From Rhodococcus tibetensis (GTDB taxonomy: Bacteria > Actinomycetota > Actinomycetes > Mycobacteriales > Mycobacteriaceae), in contig NZ_JANFQF010000014.1 of NCBI RefSeq assembly GCF_024438035.1, forward strand, positions 113,652 to 177,651: 64,000 bases of DNA, in the 5' to 3' direction. The notes beneath the pieces were generated by a model, which did no database searches, was not told the DNA's origin, and saw only the letters and a list, made by a program, of their open reading frames with translations. This document shows, piece after piece, positions 14,364-22,756 of this stretch (positions are counted from its first letter, which is position 1; each line of letters starts with the position of its first letter). The translations under genes were made by a program, and so were the position numbers.

Positions 14364-16019
14364 ATGGAAATCCAGGACTACCTGCGCATTCTGCAGGCAC
14401 GATGGAAAATCATCGCCATCACCACGGTGGTGGCGATCCTCGGGGCGCTCGGTGCCTCACTGCTCACTACGCCGCTGTACGAAGCCTCCACCCGGTTGTT
14501 CGTCTCCACCTCTGCCGGCTCGTCGGTCGGCGAGCTTCAGCAGGGCAGTCAGTATTCGATGAATCGTGTGACGTCGTACACCAAGCTGCTGACCGGTGAG
14601 ACGCTCGCGCAGCGCACCATCGACAAGCTGGGTCTCTCCGAGACACCGGCCGAGCTCGCTTCCCAGGTGAAAGCGACGTCCGCACCCGACACCGTTCTCG
14701 TCGACGTCACAGTCCAGGATCCCTCCCCGGAACGAGCGCGCGACATCGCCAACGCGCTGTCCGACGAATTCGTCGTGATGGCACGTGAACTCGAGGCGCC
14801 GGAGAAGGGCGGAGCACCCACGGCGCGCGTCGTCGTCGAACAGCAGGCACAGACGCCGTCGACCCCCGTCTCGCCGAAGATACTGCGCAATCTGGCGCTC
14901 GGTGCCGCGGTCGGTCTCCTGCTGGGCATCGCGCTCGCCGTCCTGCGTGACCGCCTCGACAACACCGTGAAAGACCGTCGCACGGTGGAGGAGCTGGCAG
15001 GATCTGCCTTGATCGGCACCATTCCGTTCGACAAGGATCGGCAGACTCAGCAAGCCATCAATTTCGCGGAGGGCCACTCGTCGAGTGCGGAGGCGTACCG
15101 AGAACTCCGTACCAACCTGCAATTCCTCGAGGTCGACAACCCGCCCCGGGTCATCGTGGTCACCAGTTCGCTACCGACAGAGGGCAAGACGACAACAGCG
15201 ATCAATATCGCGCTGGTTCTCGCCGAAGGCGGCAAGAACGTGTGCCTCGTCGAAGGCGACCTGAGGAAGCCGCGCGTGTCCAAGTATCTGGGCGTCGTCG
15301 GATCGGTCGGTCTCAGTAGCGTGTTGGCGGGGCAGGCCAAGCTCGACACAGTGCTCCAGCCGACGCAGTACAACGGGTTGACCGTGCTTGCATCCGGACC
15401 GATCCCGCCGAATCCCAGTGAGTTGCTCGGAACGGCGACGGCGCGACAGGTTCTCGCCGACCTTCGCGAACGCTTCGACTACGTCATCGTCGACGCCTCA
15501 CCCCTGCTGCCGGTGACCGACGCCACCGTGCTCACCGCACTGTCGGATGGTGCCCTGGTCATCGCCCGGCACGCCGAGACGAAGCGGGAGCAGCTGTCTC
15601 GTGCAGTCGGGAATTTGCACAGCGTCGGCGCCACCATCCTGGGCACGATCATCACGATGACGCCGAGCCGTGGACAGGGCGTATACGAGTACAAGTACTA
15701 CTACGAGACCGATAAGTCCCTGCCCCAGATGCAGAGGGCAGAGGCTGCCGTGCAAATTCCACCACCCCCGGTCCACGCCGCCCAGCCCCCGGCGGCGCCG
15801 CCTGTACGGAACTCGGCGCCGGCCGGGAACGGTCACCACGCGAGCTCCGCCTATGTCGAGACCCAGGCACATCAGGTGTTGGAGCAAGAACACGACACCA
15901 ACTGGGTGGAGCAAGTGAATCCACCCGCGTACACGGCGCAGCCTCCCGCCCCGCGGCGTGCCCGGCGATACCGCGAGGACGGGGAGGACGCGTCAGGGCC
16001 GGACGCTCCGCGTCAGTAG
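14364..16019 (+). CDS. Polysaccharide co-polymerase / bacterial tyrosine kinase (Wzz + CpsD-type)
   Basis: This 551-aa membrane protein fuses a Wzz-type chain-length domain to a cytoplasmic BY-kinase. Such proteins control length and export of capsule or exopolysaccharide. TM1 lies at about residues 15-37 and TM2 at about 173-195, with the extracytoplasmic part between. The kinase has Walker A (TEGKTTT, about 270-276), Walker A' (VEGDLRKPR) and Walker B (VIVDASP, about 373). The tail carries a tyrosine cluster (YEYKYYYE, about 441-448), the usual autophosphorylation site, followed by a Pro/Ala-rich end. I chose ATG 14364 because GGGAG sits about 9 bases upstream; ATG 14349 and GTG 14340 are in frame but lack a good RBS. 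A cognate phosphatase gene converges on it and overlaps its stop by 7 bp, and a UDP-sugar dehydrogenase follows. The NRPS ends 111 bp upstream, so read-through is possible. Confidence 0.93.
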   Translation: MEIQDYLRILQARWKIIAITTVVAILGALGASLLTTPLYEASTRLFVSTSAGSSVGELQQGSQYSMNRVTSYTKLLTGETLAQRTIDKLGLSETPAELASQVKATSAPDTVLVDVTVQDPSPERARDIANALSDEFVVMARELEAPEKGGAPTARVVVEQQAQTPSTPVSPKILRNLALGAAVGLLLGIALAVLRDRLDNTVKDRRTVEELAGSALIGTIPFDKDRQTQQAINFAEGHSSSAEAYRELRTNLQFLEVDNPPRVIVVTSSLPTEGKTTTAINIALVLAEGGKNVCLVEGDLRKPRVSKYLGVVGSVGLSSVLAGQAKLDTVLQPTQYNGLTVLASGPIPPNPSELLGTATARQVLADLRERFDYVIVDASPLLPVTDATVLTALSDGALVIARHAETKREQLSRAVGNLHSVGATILGTIITMTPSRGQGVYEYKYYYETDKSLPQMQRAEAAVQIPPPPVHAAQPPAAPPVRNSAPAGNGHHASSAYVETQAHQVLEQEHDTNWVEQVNPPAYTAQPPAPRRARRYREDGEDASGPDAPRQ

Positions 16020-16046
16020 TCCCGGACGCTCCGCGTCAGTAGTCCC
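16001..16046. repeat. Perfect 23-bp tandem duplication at the kinase/phosphatase stop codons
   Basis: Bases 16001-16023 are repeated exactly at 16024-16046. The first copy contains the kinase stop codon. The phosphatase reads the second copy as its last codons, then meets its own stop (TGA, 16013-16015) in the first copy in a shifted frame. The unit length is not a multiple of three, so the duplication defines the phosphatase C-terminus. Confidence 0.95.
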
Positions 16047-16534
16047 AACAGGTCGGCTATCTCGGACCCGACGGCCAGGAACGTTTCTTCGTCCTGACCG
16101 ATCGGGTCCGAGATGTCTTCGGGTGTGTCTTGCGGTCTGTGTTTGGGACGCGCTGCGGCCAGGTCGGCAACACTCTTCGCGTCCGCCGCCACAGCAAGTC
16201 GTGCCGCTTCCCTGAGTGTGAAGGTCTTCTTCAACTGCTCAGGTGCCATTGCCAGCACCTTCTCCCGCTGACGCTCGGTCATGGTCAGCACCAAGTCGGC
16301 ATCCACCGCCAGGTCCTCGGTGAGCCGGCGCGCCGTGAACCCGCTGGGGTCGCCTCCGAGGCCTTCGAGTACCTGTGCCGCAGTCGGCTCCATCGGATGC
16401 CCGACCATGGCCCGGGTACCTGCACTTTCGGCAGTAAGATCGGGCAGTCCGAGCTCCTCGGCGAAGGCCACTGTGAGGCGCTCGGCCGTTGGGGAACGAC
16501 AGACGTTTCCGGTGCAGACGAAGAGAACATGCAT
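16013..16534 (-). CDS. Low-molecular-weight protein-tyrosine phosphatase
   Basis: The 173-aa product is a cytoplasmic LMW-PTP. The signature C(X)5RS is at residues 7-14 (CTGNVCRS), where Cys7 is the nucleophile and Arg13 binds phosphate. The late DP loop (DISDPIGQDEETF, about 145) supplies the general acid. The start is ATG 16534; the frame stays open far upstream only as a shadow of the dehydrogenase gene. The partner is almost certainly the convergent BY-kinase, as in Wzb/Wzc pairs, where dephosphorylating the tyrosine tail resets polymerisation. The last residues come from the 23-bp duplication. The length is normal to slightly long for the family. Confidence 0.93.
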   Translation of the reverse strand: MHVLFVCTGNVCRSPTAERLTVAFAEELGLPDLTAESAGTRAMVGHPMEPTAAQVLEGLGGDPSGFTARRLTEDLAVDADLVLTMTERQREKVLAMAPEQLKKTFTLREAARLAVAADAKSVADLAAARPKHRPQDTPEDISDPIGQDEETFLAVGSEIADLLGLLTRSVRDY

Positions 16535-16639
16535 GGGCGAAGCATAGGGTCTCGGTCCGCACCATGCGTACACGCACTGTTGGCTTGGAACATCAGTCGG
16601 GTAAACACCCTGCTCACCCGCGCGGGATATCAACGGTGC

Positions 16640-17962
16640 ATGCGCTGCACCGTCTTTGGAACCGGATACCTGGGAGCGACCCACGCCGCCTGCATGGCGG
16701 AATTGGGACACGACGTGCTGGGAGTCGACATCGATCCCGGAAAAGTGGCGAAACTCTCCGCGGGTGAGGTGCCGTTCTACGAGCCCGGCCTGGCCGAGGT
16801 TCTGCGCCGCAACATCGAGGCAGGCCGGCTGCAGTTCACCACCTCGTATGTCGAGGCCGCCGCGTTCGCCGACCTGCACTTCCTGGGAGTCGGCACCCCG
16901 CAGAAGAAGGGGGAATACGGCGCGGATCTGCGGCACGTGCACTCGGTGATCGACACACTGGCTCCCCTCCTCGACCGACCCGCCGTGATCGTCGGCAAGT
17001 CGACGGTCCCCGTCGGAACAGCGGCGGAACTGGGTGCCCGTGCGCGGGTGCTGGCGCCGGCAGGGGACGCCGTCGAGGTGGCGTGGAACCCCGAGTTCCT
17101 GCGGGAAGGGTTTGCCGTCGAGGACACCCTGCACCCCGACCGGATGGTCCTGGGAGTTGACCGGGACCGGCCCGGGAGCGCAGAGACGCAGTTGCGTCAG
17201 CTGTATGCCCCGCTGCTCGCCGAGGACATTCCCTTCCTGGTCACCGACCTCGCGACCGCCGAACTGGTCAAGGTGTCGGCGAACGCATTCCTCGCCACCA
17301 AGATCTCCTTCATCAATGCCATCTCGGAGGTGTGCGAGGCTACCGGCGCCGACGTCACCCAGCTCGCTGATGCGCTCGGCTACGACGCGAGAATAGGCCG
17401 TCGCTTCCTCAACGCCGGACTCGGATTCGGCGGAGGCTGCCTGCCCAAGGACATTCGCGCCTTCATGGCCAGGGCCGGTGAACTCGGCGCCAATCAGGCA
17501 CTGCATTTTCTCCGCGAGGTCGACAGCATCAACATGCGCAGGCGTACGCGGATGGTCGAACTGGCGGCACAAGTGTGCGGCGGCTCGTTGCTGGGCGCCA
17601 ACGTCGCGGTGCTGGGTGCTGCATTCAAGCCCGAATCCGACGACGTCCGTGATTCTCCCGCCCTCAATGTCGCGGGGATGATGCAACTACACGGTGCAGT
17701 CGTGAGCGTGTACGACCCCAAGGCACTCGACAACTCGAGGCGCCTCTTCCCGACTCTCAACTACGCCACCTCGGTGGCCGACGCCTGCGAAAACGCCGAC
17801 GCGGTACTGGTTCTCACGGAATGGGCCGAATTCGCGGCCCTGAAGCCGGACGATCTCGCCGGAGTAGTCCGAGCCCGCGTGATGGTCGACGGCCGCAACT
17901 GCCTCGACGCCCAGCAGTGGCGGAACGCGGGATGGGTGTACCGGGGTCTGGGCAGGGGCTAA
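16640..17962 (+). CDS. UDP-glucose / GDP-mannose 6-dehydrogenase family
   Basis: The 440-aa product oxidises a nucleotide sugar at C6 with NAD+, most likely UDP-glucose to UDP-glucuronate for surface polysaccharide. The N-terminal Rossmann motif is GTGYLG (7-12), followed by an acidic residue (GVDID) that selects NAD. The catalytic cysteine lies in GFGGGCLPKD at about residue 267. The C-terminal UDP-binding domain (FKPESDDVRDSP) is intact. ATG 16640 starts the Rossmann strand directly, and the 170 codons of open frame upstream are non-coding shadow. The gene is divergent from the phosphatase (105 bp between). The M. tuberculosis counterpart, as I recall, is udgA (Rv0322), which fits the synteny. 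Confidence 0.93.
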   Translation: MRCTVFGTGYLGATHAACMAELGHDVLGVDIDPGKVAKLSAGEVPFYEPGLAEVLRRNIEAGRLQFTTSYVEAAAFADLHFLGVGTPQKKGEYGADLRHVHSVIDTLAPLLDRPAVIVGKSTVPVGTAAELGARARVLAPAGDAVEVAWNPEFLREGFAVEDTLHPDRMVLGVDRDRPGSAETQLRQLYAPLLAEDIPFLVTDLATAELVKVSANAFLATKISFINAISEVCEATGADVTQLADALGYDARIGRRFLNAGLGFGGGCLPKDIRAFMARAGELGANQALHFLREVDSINMRRRTRMVELAAQVCGGSLLGANVAVLGAAFKPESDDVRDSPALNVAGMMQLHGAVVSVYDPKALDNSRRLFPTLNYATSVADACENADAVLVLTEWAEFAALKPDDLAGVVRARVMVDGRNCLDAQQWRNAGWVYRGLGRG

Positions 17963-17993
17963 CGTTGATCTCGCCGCAACGGAGGGCGAGGCG

Positions 17994-18953
17994 ATGGCGA
18001 AGTTCCGGGTCGGATTCGCAACAGCACTGCTCGGTGCGCTCGTCTGCCTGCTCGGTGCGGTCCCCGTCCACGCGGCCGAAATCCCGACTCAGCCGGGTCC
18101 GGCACAGTCCGACGCCGGCGCGGCCATCCGGTACTCGAAAGACAACCCCGGTTCCGCACCCCCCGGCGTCAACGACTTCTCCTGCCGTCCCGATCCCGAA
18201 CATCCCGCCCCGGTGGTCCTCGTGCACGGGAGCGACGGCAGCGCGTACTCCAACTGGGCAGGCCTGAGCCCGAAACTGAAGGCCGCCGGTTACTGCCTGT
18301 TTGCGCTCAACTACGGCCGCAAACCCGGAACCGAAAACTTCGGGATGCAGCCGATGGCCGTCGGTGCACACGAACTCGAGGAGTTCGTCGACGACGTGCT
18401 GTCCGAGACCGGCGCCGGGGAGGTCGACATCATCGGACACTCGCAAGGCGCGACCGTCGCGAGGTACTACATCAAAGAACTCGGTGGAGCTGGCGAGGTG
18501 AGTCGGTGGATCGGTCTCGCGTCGCCCTCCTACGGCGGAACGTTCTTCGGGATCGCAACCGCTGTGGTGTCGGTACCGGGCGGCACTCAACTGATCGAAG
18601 GGATCGGCTCGGAAGCGCTGGCCGAACAGGTGGAGGGCTCGGAGTTCCTCGACCGGCTCAACGGAGGTGGCGACACCGTGCCCGGCGTCGAGTACACGAC
18701 CATAGGGACGCGGTACGACGAGGTGATCCAGCCGTACACCAATGTGGCGTTGCGCGACCCCGACGCGAAAAACATCCTCGTTCAGGATCTGTGCCCGCTC
18801 GACCAGACCGGGCACTTCAACCTTCCGTACGACCCCTTCACCCAGCAGCTCGTTCTCAACAGTCTCGACCCAGCCCACGCCGTCGTGCCACCGTGCACGG
18901 TTGTTCCCCTCGGCACGGGAATAGCGGGTGTGATCATTGCGAGCAACTCCTGA
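17994..18953 (+). CDS. Secreted triacylglycerol lipase/esterase, class 2 alpha/beta hydrolase
   Basis: The 319-aa product has a clear signal peptide: basic MAKFR, a hydrophobic stretch, then a predicted cut after VHA near residue 26. The mature protein is an alpha/beta hydrolase: an oxyanion-hole region VLVHGSDGS, then the nucleophile elbow GHSQGA with Ser at about 150. Four cysteines in the mature part suggest two disulfides, as in secreted actinobacterial lipases. Substrate is inferred from the family to be acylglycerols or other esters. ATG 17994 follows a GGAGG element at about 17981. It starts 31 bp after the dehydrogenase and may be co-transcribed with it. Confidence 0.88.
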   Translation: MAKFRVGFATALLGALVCLLGAVPVHAAEIPTQPGPAQSDAGAAIRYSKDNPGSAPPGVNDFSCRPDPEHPAPVVLVHGSDGSAYSNWAGLSPKLKAAGYCLFALNYGRKPGTENFGMQPMAVGAHELEEFVDDVLSETGAGEVDIIGHSQGATVARYYIKELGGAGEVSRWIGLASPSYGGTFFGIATAVVSVPGGTQLIEGIGSEALAEQVEGSEFLDRLNGGGDTVPGVEYTTIGTRYDEVIQPYTNVALRDPDAKNILVQDLCPLDQTGHFNLPYDPFTQQLVLNSLDPAHAVVPPCTVVPLGTGIAGVIIASNS

Positions 18954-19075
18954 TCCGCCGACTCCTGCCCTGTCCAGCTGCTCGGTTGCTCCGGAGATGC
19001 CGTTCGCTAGACTGCGGGGCAATGGAGTGGGGGATTCCATCATGCGGACCCGTGCACAGTCGAGTAAGGCGGCCC

Positions 19076-20572
19076 ATGATTTCGGTTCTCGGAGTTTCGG
19101 TTGGTGCAAGCGCTGTGCGGTTGGCACGACCCGACTCCGTGACCCGCGAGGACCCGGGGCACCGCGCTTTGCCTGACTTCCGCGCCCAGGTGGTGGCCGC
19201 CGGGCGGGAACTGCCCGAGGACCTTGCCGCCGAATCGATCGGCGTCGTTCTAGCCGGGGGATTCGATTCGGGCGAGGTGCACGCCACCGGGGTCGCGTAT
19301 CGCGACGAGGCGCAGGCAGGCGCCGTCCAGGCAGCCATGGCACGTCAACAGCTCGGCAACTATCAGCTCGTTCCCGAGGCGACCGCAGCGTTGACCGTGC
19401 TGGACGCCTCGGGGGCCTTGGGTCATCACTCGACGCTCGTGTTCTACGACCTCGGCAGTTCCGGGCTCACCGTCAGCGTCGTAGACCGGGACACCGGCGC
19501 CGTGGTGGAGAGCACCCGCACCGACACCGTGAGCGGTGACCTCTTCGACCGGCTGATCCGCGACAACCAGTTGGTGAACAAGCGCATCAGCACGCCGCTC
19601 GACGCGGCCTCGAGCATCGCGCTGGATCTTCGTTGCCGGGAGGCCAAGGAACGTCTGTCCACCGGCGGCGCCGTCGCGGTGCCCGGCGACGGCGGCTTGC
19701 TGTTGCTCTCGCGTGACGTGTTCGACTCCCTCATCGGCGTCACCGTCGAGTCCTCTGCTCGCCTCGCCCGGGACGTGATCGCTCGGTCCGGACGGATCCC
19801 CGACGCCGTAGTTCTCACCGGCGGAGGGGCGCGGATCCCACTCGTGCGCGCCGTGCTGGAATCCTGGCTTTCCTTGCCTGTAATCGTTCCGGAGCACCCC
19901 GAACTCGTCGCTGCGCAGGGCGCGGCCCTTCTCGCGCAACAACGACAGCAGGCGCCCGGTGGCGTCACCGTGCTTCCGCCGCCAGCCGAGCCGTTCGCTG
20001 CGTCGGTCGGCTCGACGGCAGCCGGTCCCTATGCCGCCATTCCCGCGGACCAGGCTTCGCCGCCGCCGATTCTGCCGGGCGAGTCCGACGCCGCCGTCGC
20101 TCGCCAGGCACCGGGTGCGTCGGGTGGTCACAGCAGTGGGCCCTCGAGTACGCCGTCCTGGTTGAGTGCGGCGGCACCACCACCGAGTCAACGGGTAGCG
20201 AAGCCCCAGATCCGCGGTGCAGCGCTCGCAGGTGGGGCGTTGGCCGTCATCGCACTGATCGGCCTCGGCCTCGGATACGGCAGCAATTTTCTGAACAGCA
20301 CGGAGGGCACCTCTCAGCCCGTCACCACCCAACCGAAGACGCAGGCCCCCGCCGTGACCGAGATGGCGACTCCGTCGCCCGCGGCGCCCCCACCGCCGTC
20401 CACAACAGAAGTGGCCGACCAGCCCGCGACCGCGTCCCGAATCCAGGTTCCGGATCCGGAGCCGGAACCCGAACCGCTGCCTCCACCGCCTCCGCCCCTT
20501 TTTCCCGGGCTCCCGCAGATCCAGTTGCCACCACTGCAGCTGCCCCCGCTGCCCAGAATTCCCGGCACATAG
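19076..20572 (+). CDS. Membrane-anchored Hsp70-like protein with proline-rich tail (paralogue 1)
   Basis: The first ~290 residues of this 498-aa protein have the actin/Hsp70 ATPase fold: phosphate-1-like LGVSVGASAV at the N-terminus, phosphate-2 FYDLGSSGLTV, and adenosine motif VVLTGGGARIPLV. There is no DnaK substrate-binding domain. Instead there is a Pro/Ala/Ser linker, one transmembrane helix (about 381-405) and a tail rich in PEPEPEP and PPPPPP that probably lies outside the membrane. ATG 19076 begins exactly at the ATPase strand. Two more proteins of this plan (42674-43840, 45908-47701) and dnaK itself lie in the window. Function is unknown. The topology suggests a cytoplasmic ATP-dependent switch tied to an envelope domain (inference). 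Confidence 0.85.
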   Translation: MISVLGVSVGASAVRLARPDSVTREDPGHRALPDFRAQVVAAGRELPEDLAAESIGVVLAGGFDSGEVHATGVAYRDEAQAGAVQAAMARQQLGNYQLVPEATAALTVLDASGALGHHSTLVFYDLGSSGLTVSVVDRDTGAVVESTRTDTVSGDLFDRLIRDNQLVNKRISTPLDAASSIALDLRCREAKERLSTGGAVAVPGDGGLLLLSRDVFDSLIGVTVESSARLARDVIARSGRIPDAVVLTGGGARIPLVRAVLESWLSLPVIVPEHPELVAAQGAALLAQQRQQAPGGVTVLPPPAEPFAASVGSTAAGPYAAIPADQASPPPILPGESDAAVARQAPGASGGHSSGPSSTPSWLSAAAPPPSQRVAKPQIRGAALAGGALAVIALIGLGLGYGSNFLNSTEGTSQPVTTQPKTQAPAVTEMATPSPAAPPPPSTTEVADQPATASRIQVPDPEPEPEPLPPPPPPLFPGLPQIQLPPLQLPPLPRIPGT

Positions 20573-20696
20573 TCCCCGCGCTTCGTACCTTTCCCGTGGT
20601 GGCGGGGCACTCAACGCGCCTACCATGGTAGTGGTTCACGCACTGTCCGATTCCGGGCGGCGTCGAACCCAAGGTCGCGCAGAGAGGATGTGTGCA

Positions 20697-20921
20697 GTGA
20701 CTGTTACTCCCGCGGGGTCGTACCACACCCCGAACCCACGAAACTACTCGTCCGGTAGCGCGCGGGACGGCAGTCTTCCCGCCGCGTACTACAAGCCGAT
20801 CCTCAGGATGTTTCCGCCCACGAGCGAGACAGCTGAGAAGGTTGCGATGCTCACCGTCTACGGGCTGATGGCCGCTGCCATCGTCGTCATCGCGCTGCAG
20901 GTGGCCGGAATCCTGAACTGA
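20697..20921 (+). CDS. Small single-pass membrane protein, unknown
   Basis: The 74-aa product has a Ser/Tyr/Asn-rich hydrophilic N-terminal half and a single C-terminal transmembrane helix (VYGLMAAAIVVIALQVAGIL). I prefer GTG 20697 because the purine-rich AGAGAGG lies about 9 bases upstream; an in-frame ATG at 20688 directly abuts that element and is less likely. I do not recognise the family. It lies between the Hsp70-like gene and the convergent YibE/F gene. Confidence 0.7.
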   Translation: MTVTPAGSYHTPNPRNYSSGSARDGSLPAAYYKPILRMFPPTSETAEKVAMLTVYGLMAAAIVVIALQVAGILN

Positions 20922-20954
20922 CCACGCCGAATTGCCCGCGGTGCGGCGCGGGCC

Positions 20955-22253
20955 TCATTTCGAGTGGCGGCCGCCTCTCGAAGGTGCGGCGGCGCGGAAC
21001 TCGGGGACGCCCTTGGCGCCCCGCGATCCGAGCGGACGTGCCAGTACCACCGCGATGGCCGTGGTCAATGGCACCGACAGGGCGAGCGCGATACCGCCGA
21101 CCGCGGAGCGCACGATTTCGATGGAGACTGCGTCGCTGAGTAATACGTCCTGGATCGACCGTCCTGCGACGCTGAACAACAAGAGCAGGGGTAGCGCACC
21201 ACCGGCGTAGGCGAGCACCAGCGTGTATACGGTGCTGGCAATGTGGTCGCGGCCCACCCGCATCGCCGAACCGAAGATCTGGCGTCGGGATGCGTCGGGA
21301 TCGAGCGAGGCGAGTTCGAATGCCGACGCGGCCTGCGTGATGGTGACGTCGTTGAGCACGCCGAGTGAGCCGATGATGAACCCGGCCAGCAGAAGCCCCG
21401 TGATGCTGACGTGCTGGATATAGGCCTGGACGTTGGTGTTCTGCTCCTCGGAGAGCCCGGTCAGCTGAGTCATCTCGATCGTGACGTAGGACAGGACCGC
21501 CGCGACGATCATCGATGCGAGGGTGCCGAGCAGCGCGGAGCTGGTGCGTAGCGACACGCCGTGCGCCAGGTACAAGACGGCGTACAGGATGATCGCTCCG
21601 GACACGAGAGCAACCGGTATTGCCGGCTTGCCGTCCAGCAGGGCCGGAAGCATGAAGAGGACCAGCACCCCGAAAGACACGACGATGCCGATGAGCGCCC
21701 GGAGGCCCCGCCACCGAGCGACGACGATGACGACAACGGCGAAGGCGAGAGCGATGAGCGTGACGGGCAAGCCGCGGGCGTAATCCTCGAACGAATACTC
21801 CGTCGTCCCGTTCACATCGGTTTGCCGGGAGAGGCGAATGCTCTCACCGACCCGAAGGTCGGGTTGCCCGGGGCCCGGGATGATTTCGAGCAACGTCTGG
21901 GTGCCGCTGTTGGGACCGGACTCGATGTCGACGATGCTGCGCTGGCATTCGTATGCGTCCGTGGGCGGTGGCACGGGAGAACCGGTGAACGCTCGTCCCG
22001 CAGAGGAACTCCCACAAGCGCCGATGTCCTGCATGGTCACCGTGCCGGCCTCGGTGACCGCAACGCCGCCCTGCGCGCTCTGGAAAGGAAGGTCCACGGC
22101 GACGTCCTGCTTGCTCGGCCACAGCGCGATCGCACCGATGAGCACAGCGACGCCTATGACGACCAGGAGCCCGATCACCACTTTTGCGGCGACAGGACCC
22201 ACCGGCACCGGGCCGTGGCCGTGCCCGTGGCCGTGGCCGTGAAATTCGCTCAT
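20955..22253 (-). CDS. YibE/F-like polytopic membrane protein with His-rich N-terminus
   Basis: The product is about 432 aa. After a histidine-glycine repeat (HGHGHGHGHG, residues 5-14) comes one TM helix, then an extracytoplasmic domain of about 120 residues with two cysteines, and then a bundle of six to seven TM helices containing GSLGVLNDVTITQAA, typical of YibE/F (PF07907). The family has no established substrate; a transport or metal role is only suggested by the His repeat. ATG 22253 is chosen because the His-tract proteins I know begin close to the repeat. GTG 22298, 15 codons upstream, is also possible and neither has a strong RBS. The gene converges on the small membrane protein. 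Confidence 0.88.
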   Translation of the reverse strand: MSEFHGHGHGHGHGPVPVGPVAAKVVIGLLVVIGVAVLIGAIALWPSKQDVAVDLPFQSAQGGVAVTEAGTVTMQDIGACGSSSAGRAFTGSPVPPPTDAYECQRSIVDIESGPNSGTQTLLEIIPGPGQPDLRVGESIRLSRQTDVNGTTEYSFEDYARGLPVTLIALAFAVVVIVVARWRGLRALIGIVVSFGVLVLFMLPALLDGKPAIPVALVSGAIILYAVLYLAHGVSLRTSSALLGTLASMIVAAVLSYVTIEMTQLTGLSEEQNTNVQAYIQHVSITGLLLAGFIIGSLGVLNDVTITQAASAFELASLDPDASRRQIFGSAMRVGRDHIASTVYTLVLAYAGGALPLLLLFSVAGRSIQDVLLSDAVSIEIVRSAVGGIALALSVPLTTAIAVVLARPLGSRGAKGVPEFRAAAPSRGGRHSK

Positions 22254-22549
22254 CGGCCGTGCCGCGCCGGCTGCCGGCTGAATAGTCTCCGCACGCACAC
22301 AGGGTAGCCGGAGATCAACCGTGCCCGGTGCGGCTGGAGTGACGGGAGATGCCCATGTTGCCGTCCCGCCTGGGCCGTATTGCTCTCATGTCGCCTATAT
22401 GTCGCCAATGTGGTTAGATATCGATGCGCGGCGCGCTGCAGCTATTACGCAGCGAATGCCGAGATCTGGCAAAGGGATGAGTCGGAACTCCGAACGAGGG
22501 GTGGGTTCCGCTGGCGTTGATTGCCTTGCCGGAGCGAAGTGCCGAGCTG

Positions 22550-22584
22550 GGTGGCGGGGTACAGGGGGGGTTGACCCCGCCACC
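22550..22584. repeat. 10-bp inverted repeat, 15-base loop
   Basis: GGTGGCGGGG at 22550-22559 pairs perfectly with CCCCGCCACC at 22575-22584. It lies about 170 bp upstream of the metallopeptidase gene, so it is not a 3' terminator of a listed gene on either strand. It could be a leader structure or an operator. Confidence 0.5.
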
Positions 22585-22650
22585 GACCTGGCGCCCACAG
22601 GGGGGGAGGGGCGACAGGTGCTCGCGGCACTCAAGGTGCCATCTGTCAAT

Positions 22651-22665
22651 CTACCGACACGGTAG
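22651..22665. promoter_or_regulatory. Palindrome CTACC-N5-GGTAG, possible operator
   Basis: A perfect 5+5 palindrome lies about 90 bp upstream of the immA-like start, where an operator would be expected. A related half site, GGGTAGG, follows at about 22680. The two HTH proteins encoded at 24468-25597 are the obvious candidate binders (inference). Confidence 0.4.
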
Positions 22666-22756
22666 GGGTATTCGTCAACCGGGTAGGTCATTTCGCACAC
22701 CGTGTCGTGACCTCATGCCCCGACGACATAGGATTACAGCCGTTCGGAGGTGTCCT

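Larger units (their letters stand above)
22254..22756. other. 503-bp gene-free region between yibE/F-like and immA-like genes
   Basis: No convincing ORF is present. The region holds short repeats that look regulatory: two copies of ATGTCGCC 11 bp apart (22388-22395 and 22399-22406), a perfect 10-bp inverted repeat (22550-22559 with 22575-22584, loop 15), and a palindrome CTACC-N5-GGTAG (22651-22665). It must contain the promoters of both divergent genes. Confidence 0.6.

Noticed and set aside
16130..16639. 170-codon upstream extension of the UDP-sugar dehydrogenase frame
   Set aside because: It overlaps the phosphatase gene and has no domain; the Rossmann fold begins at ATG 16640.
16535..17686. 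Long N-terminal extension of the phosphatase frame
   Set aside because: It runs antisense through the dehydrogenase gene, whereas the phosphatase starts exactly at the MHVLFVCTGNVCRS motif.
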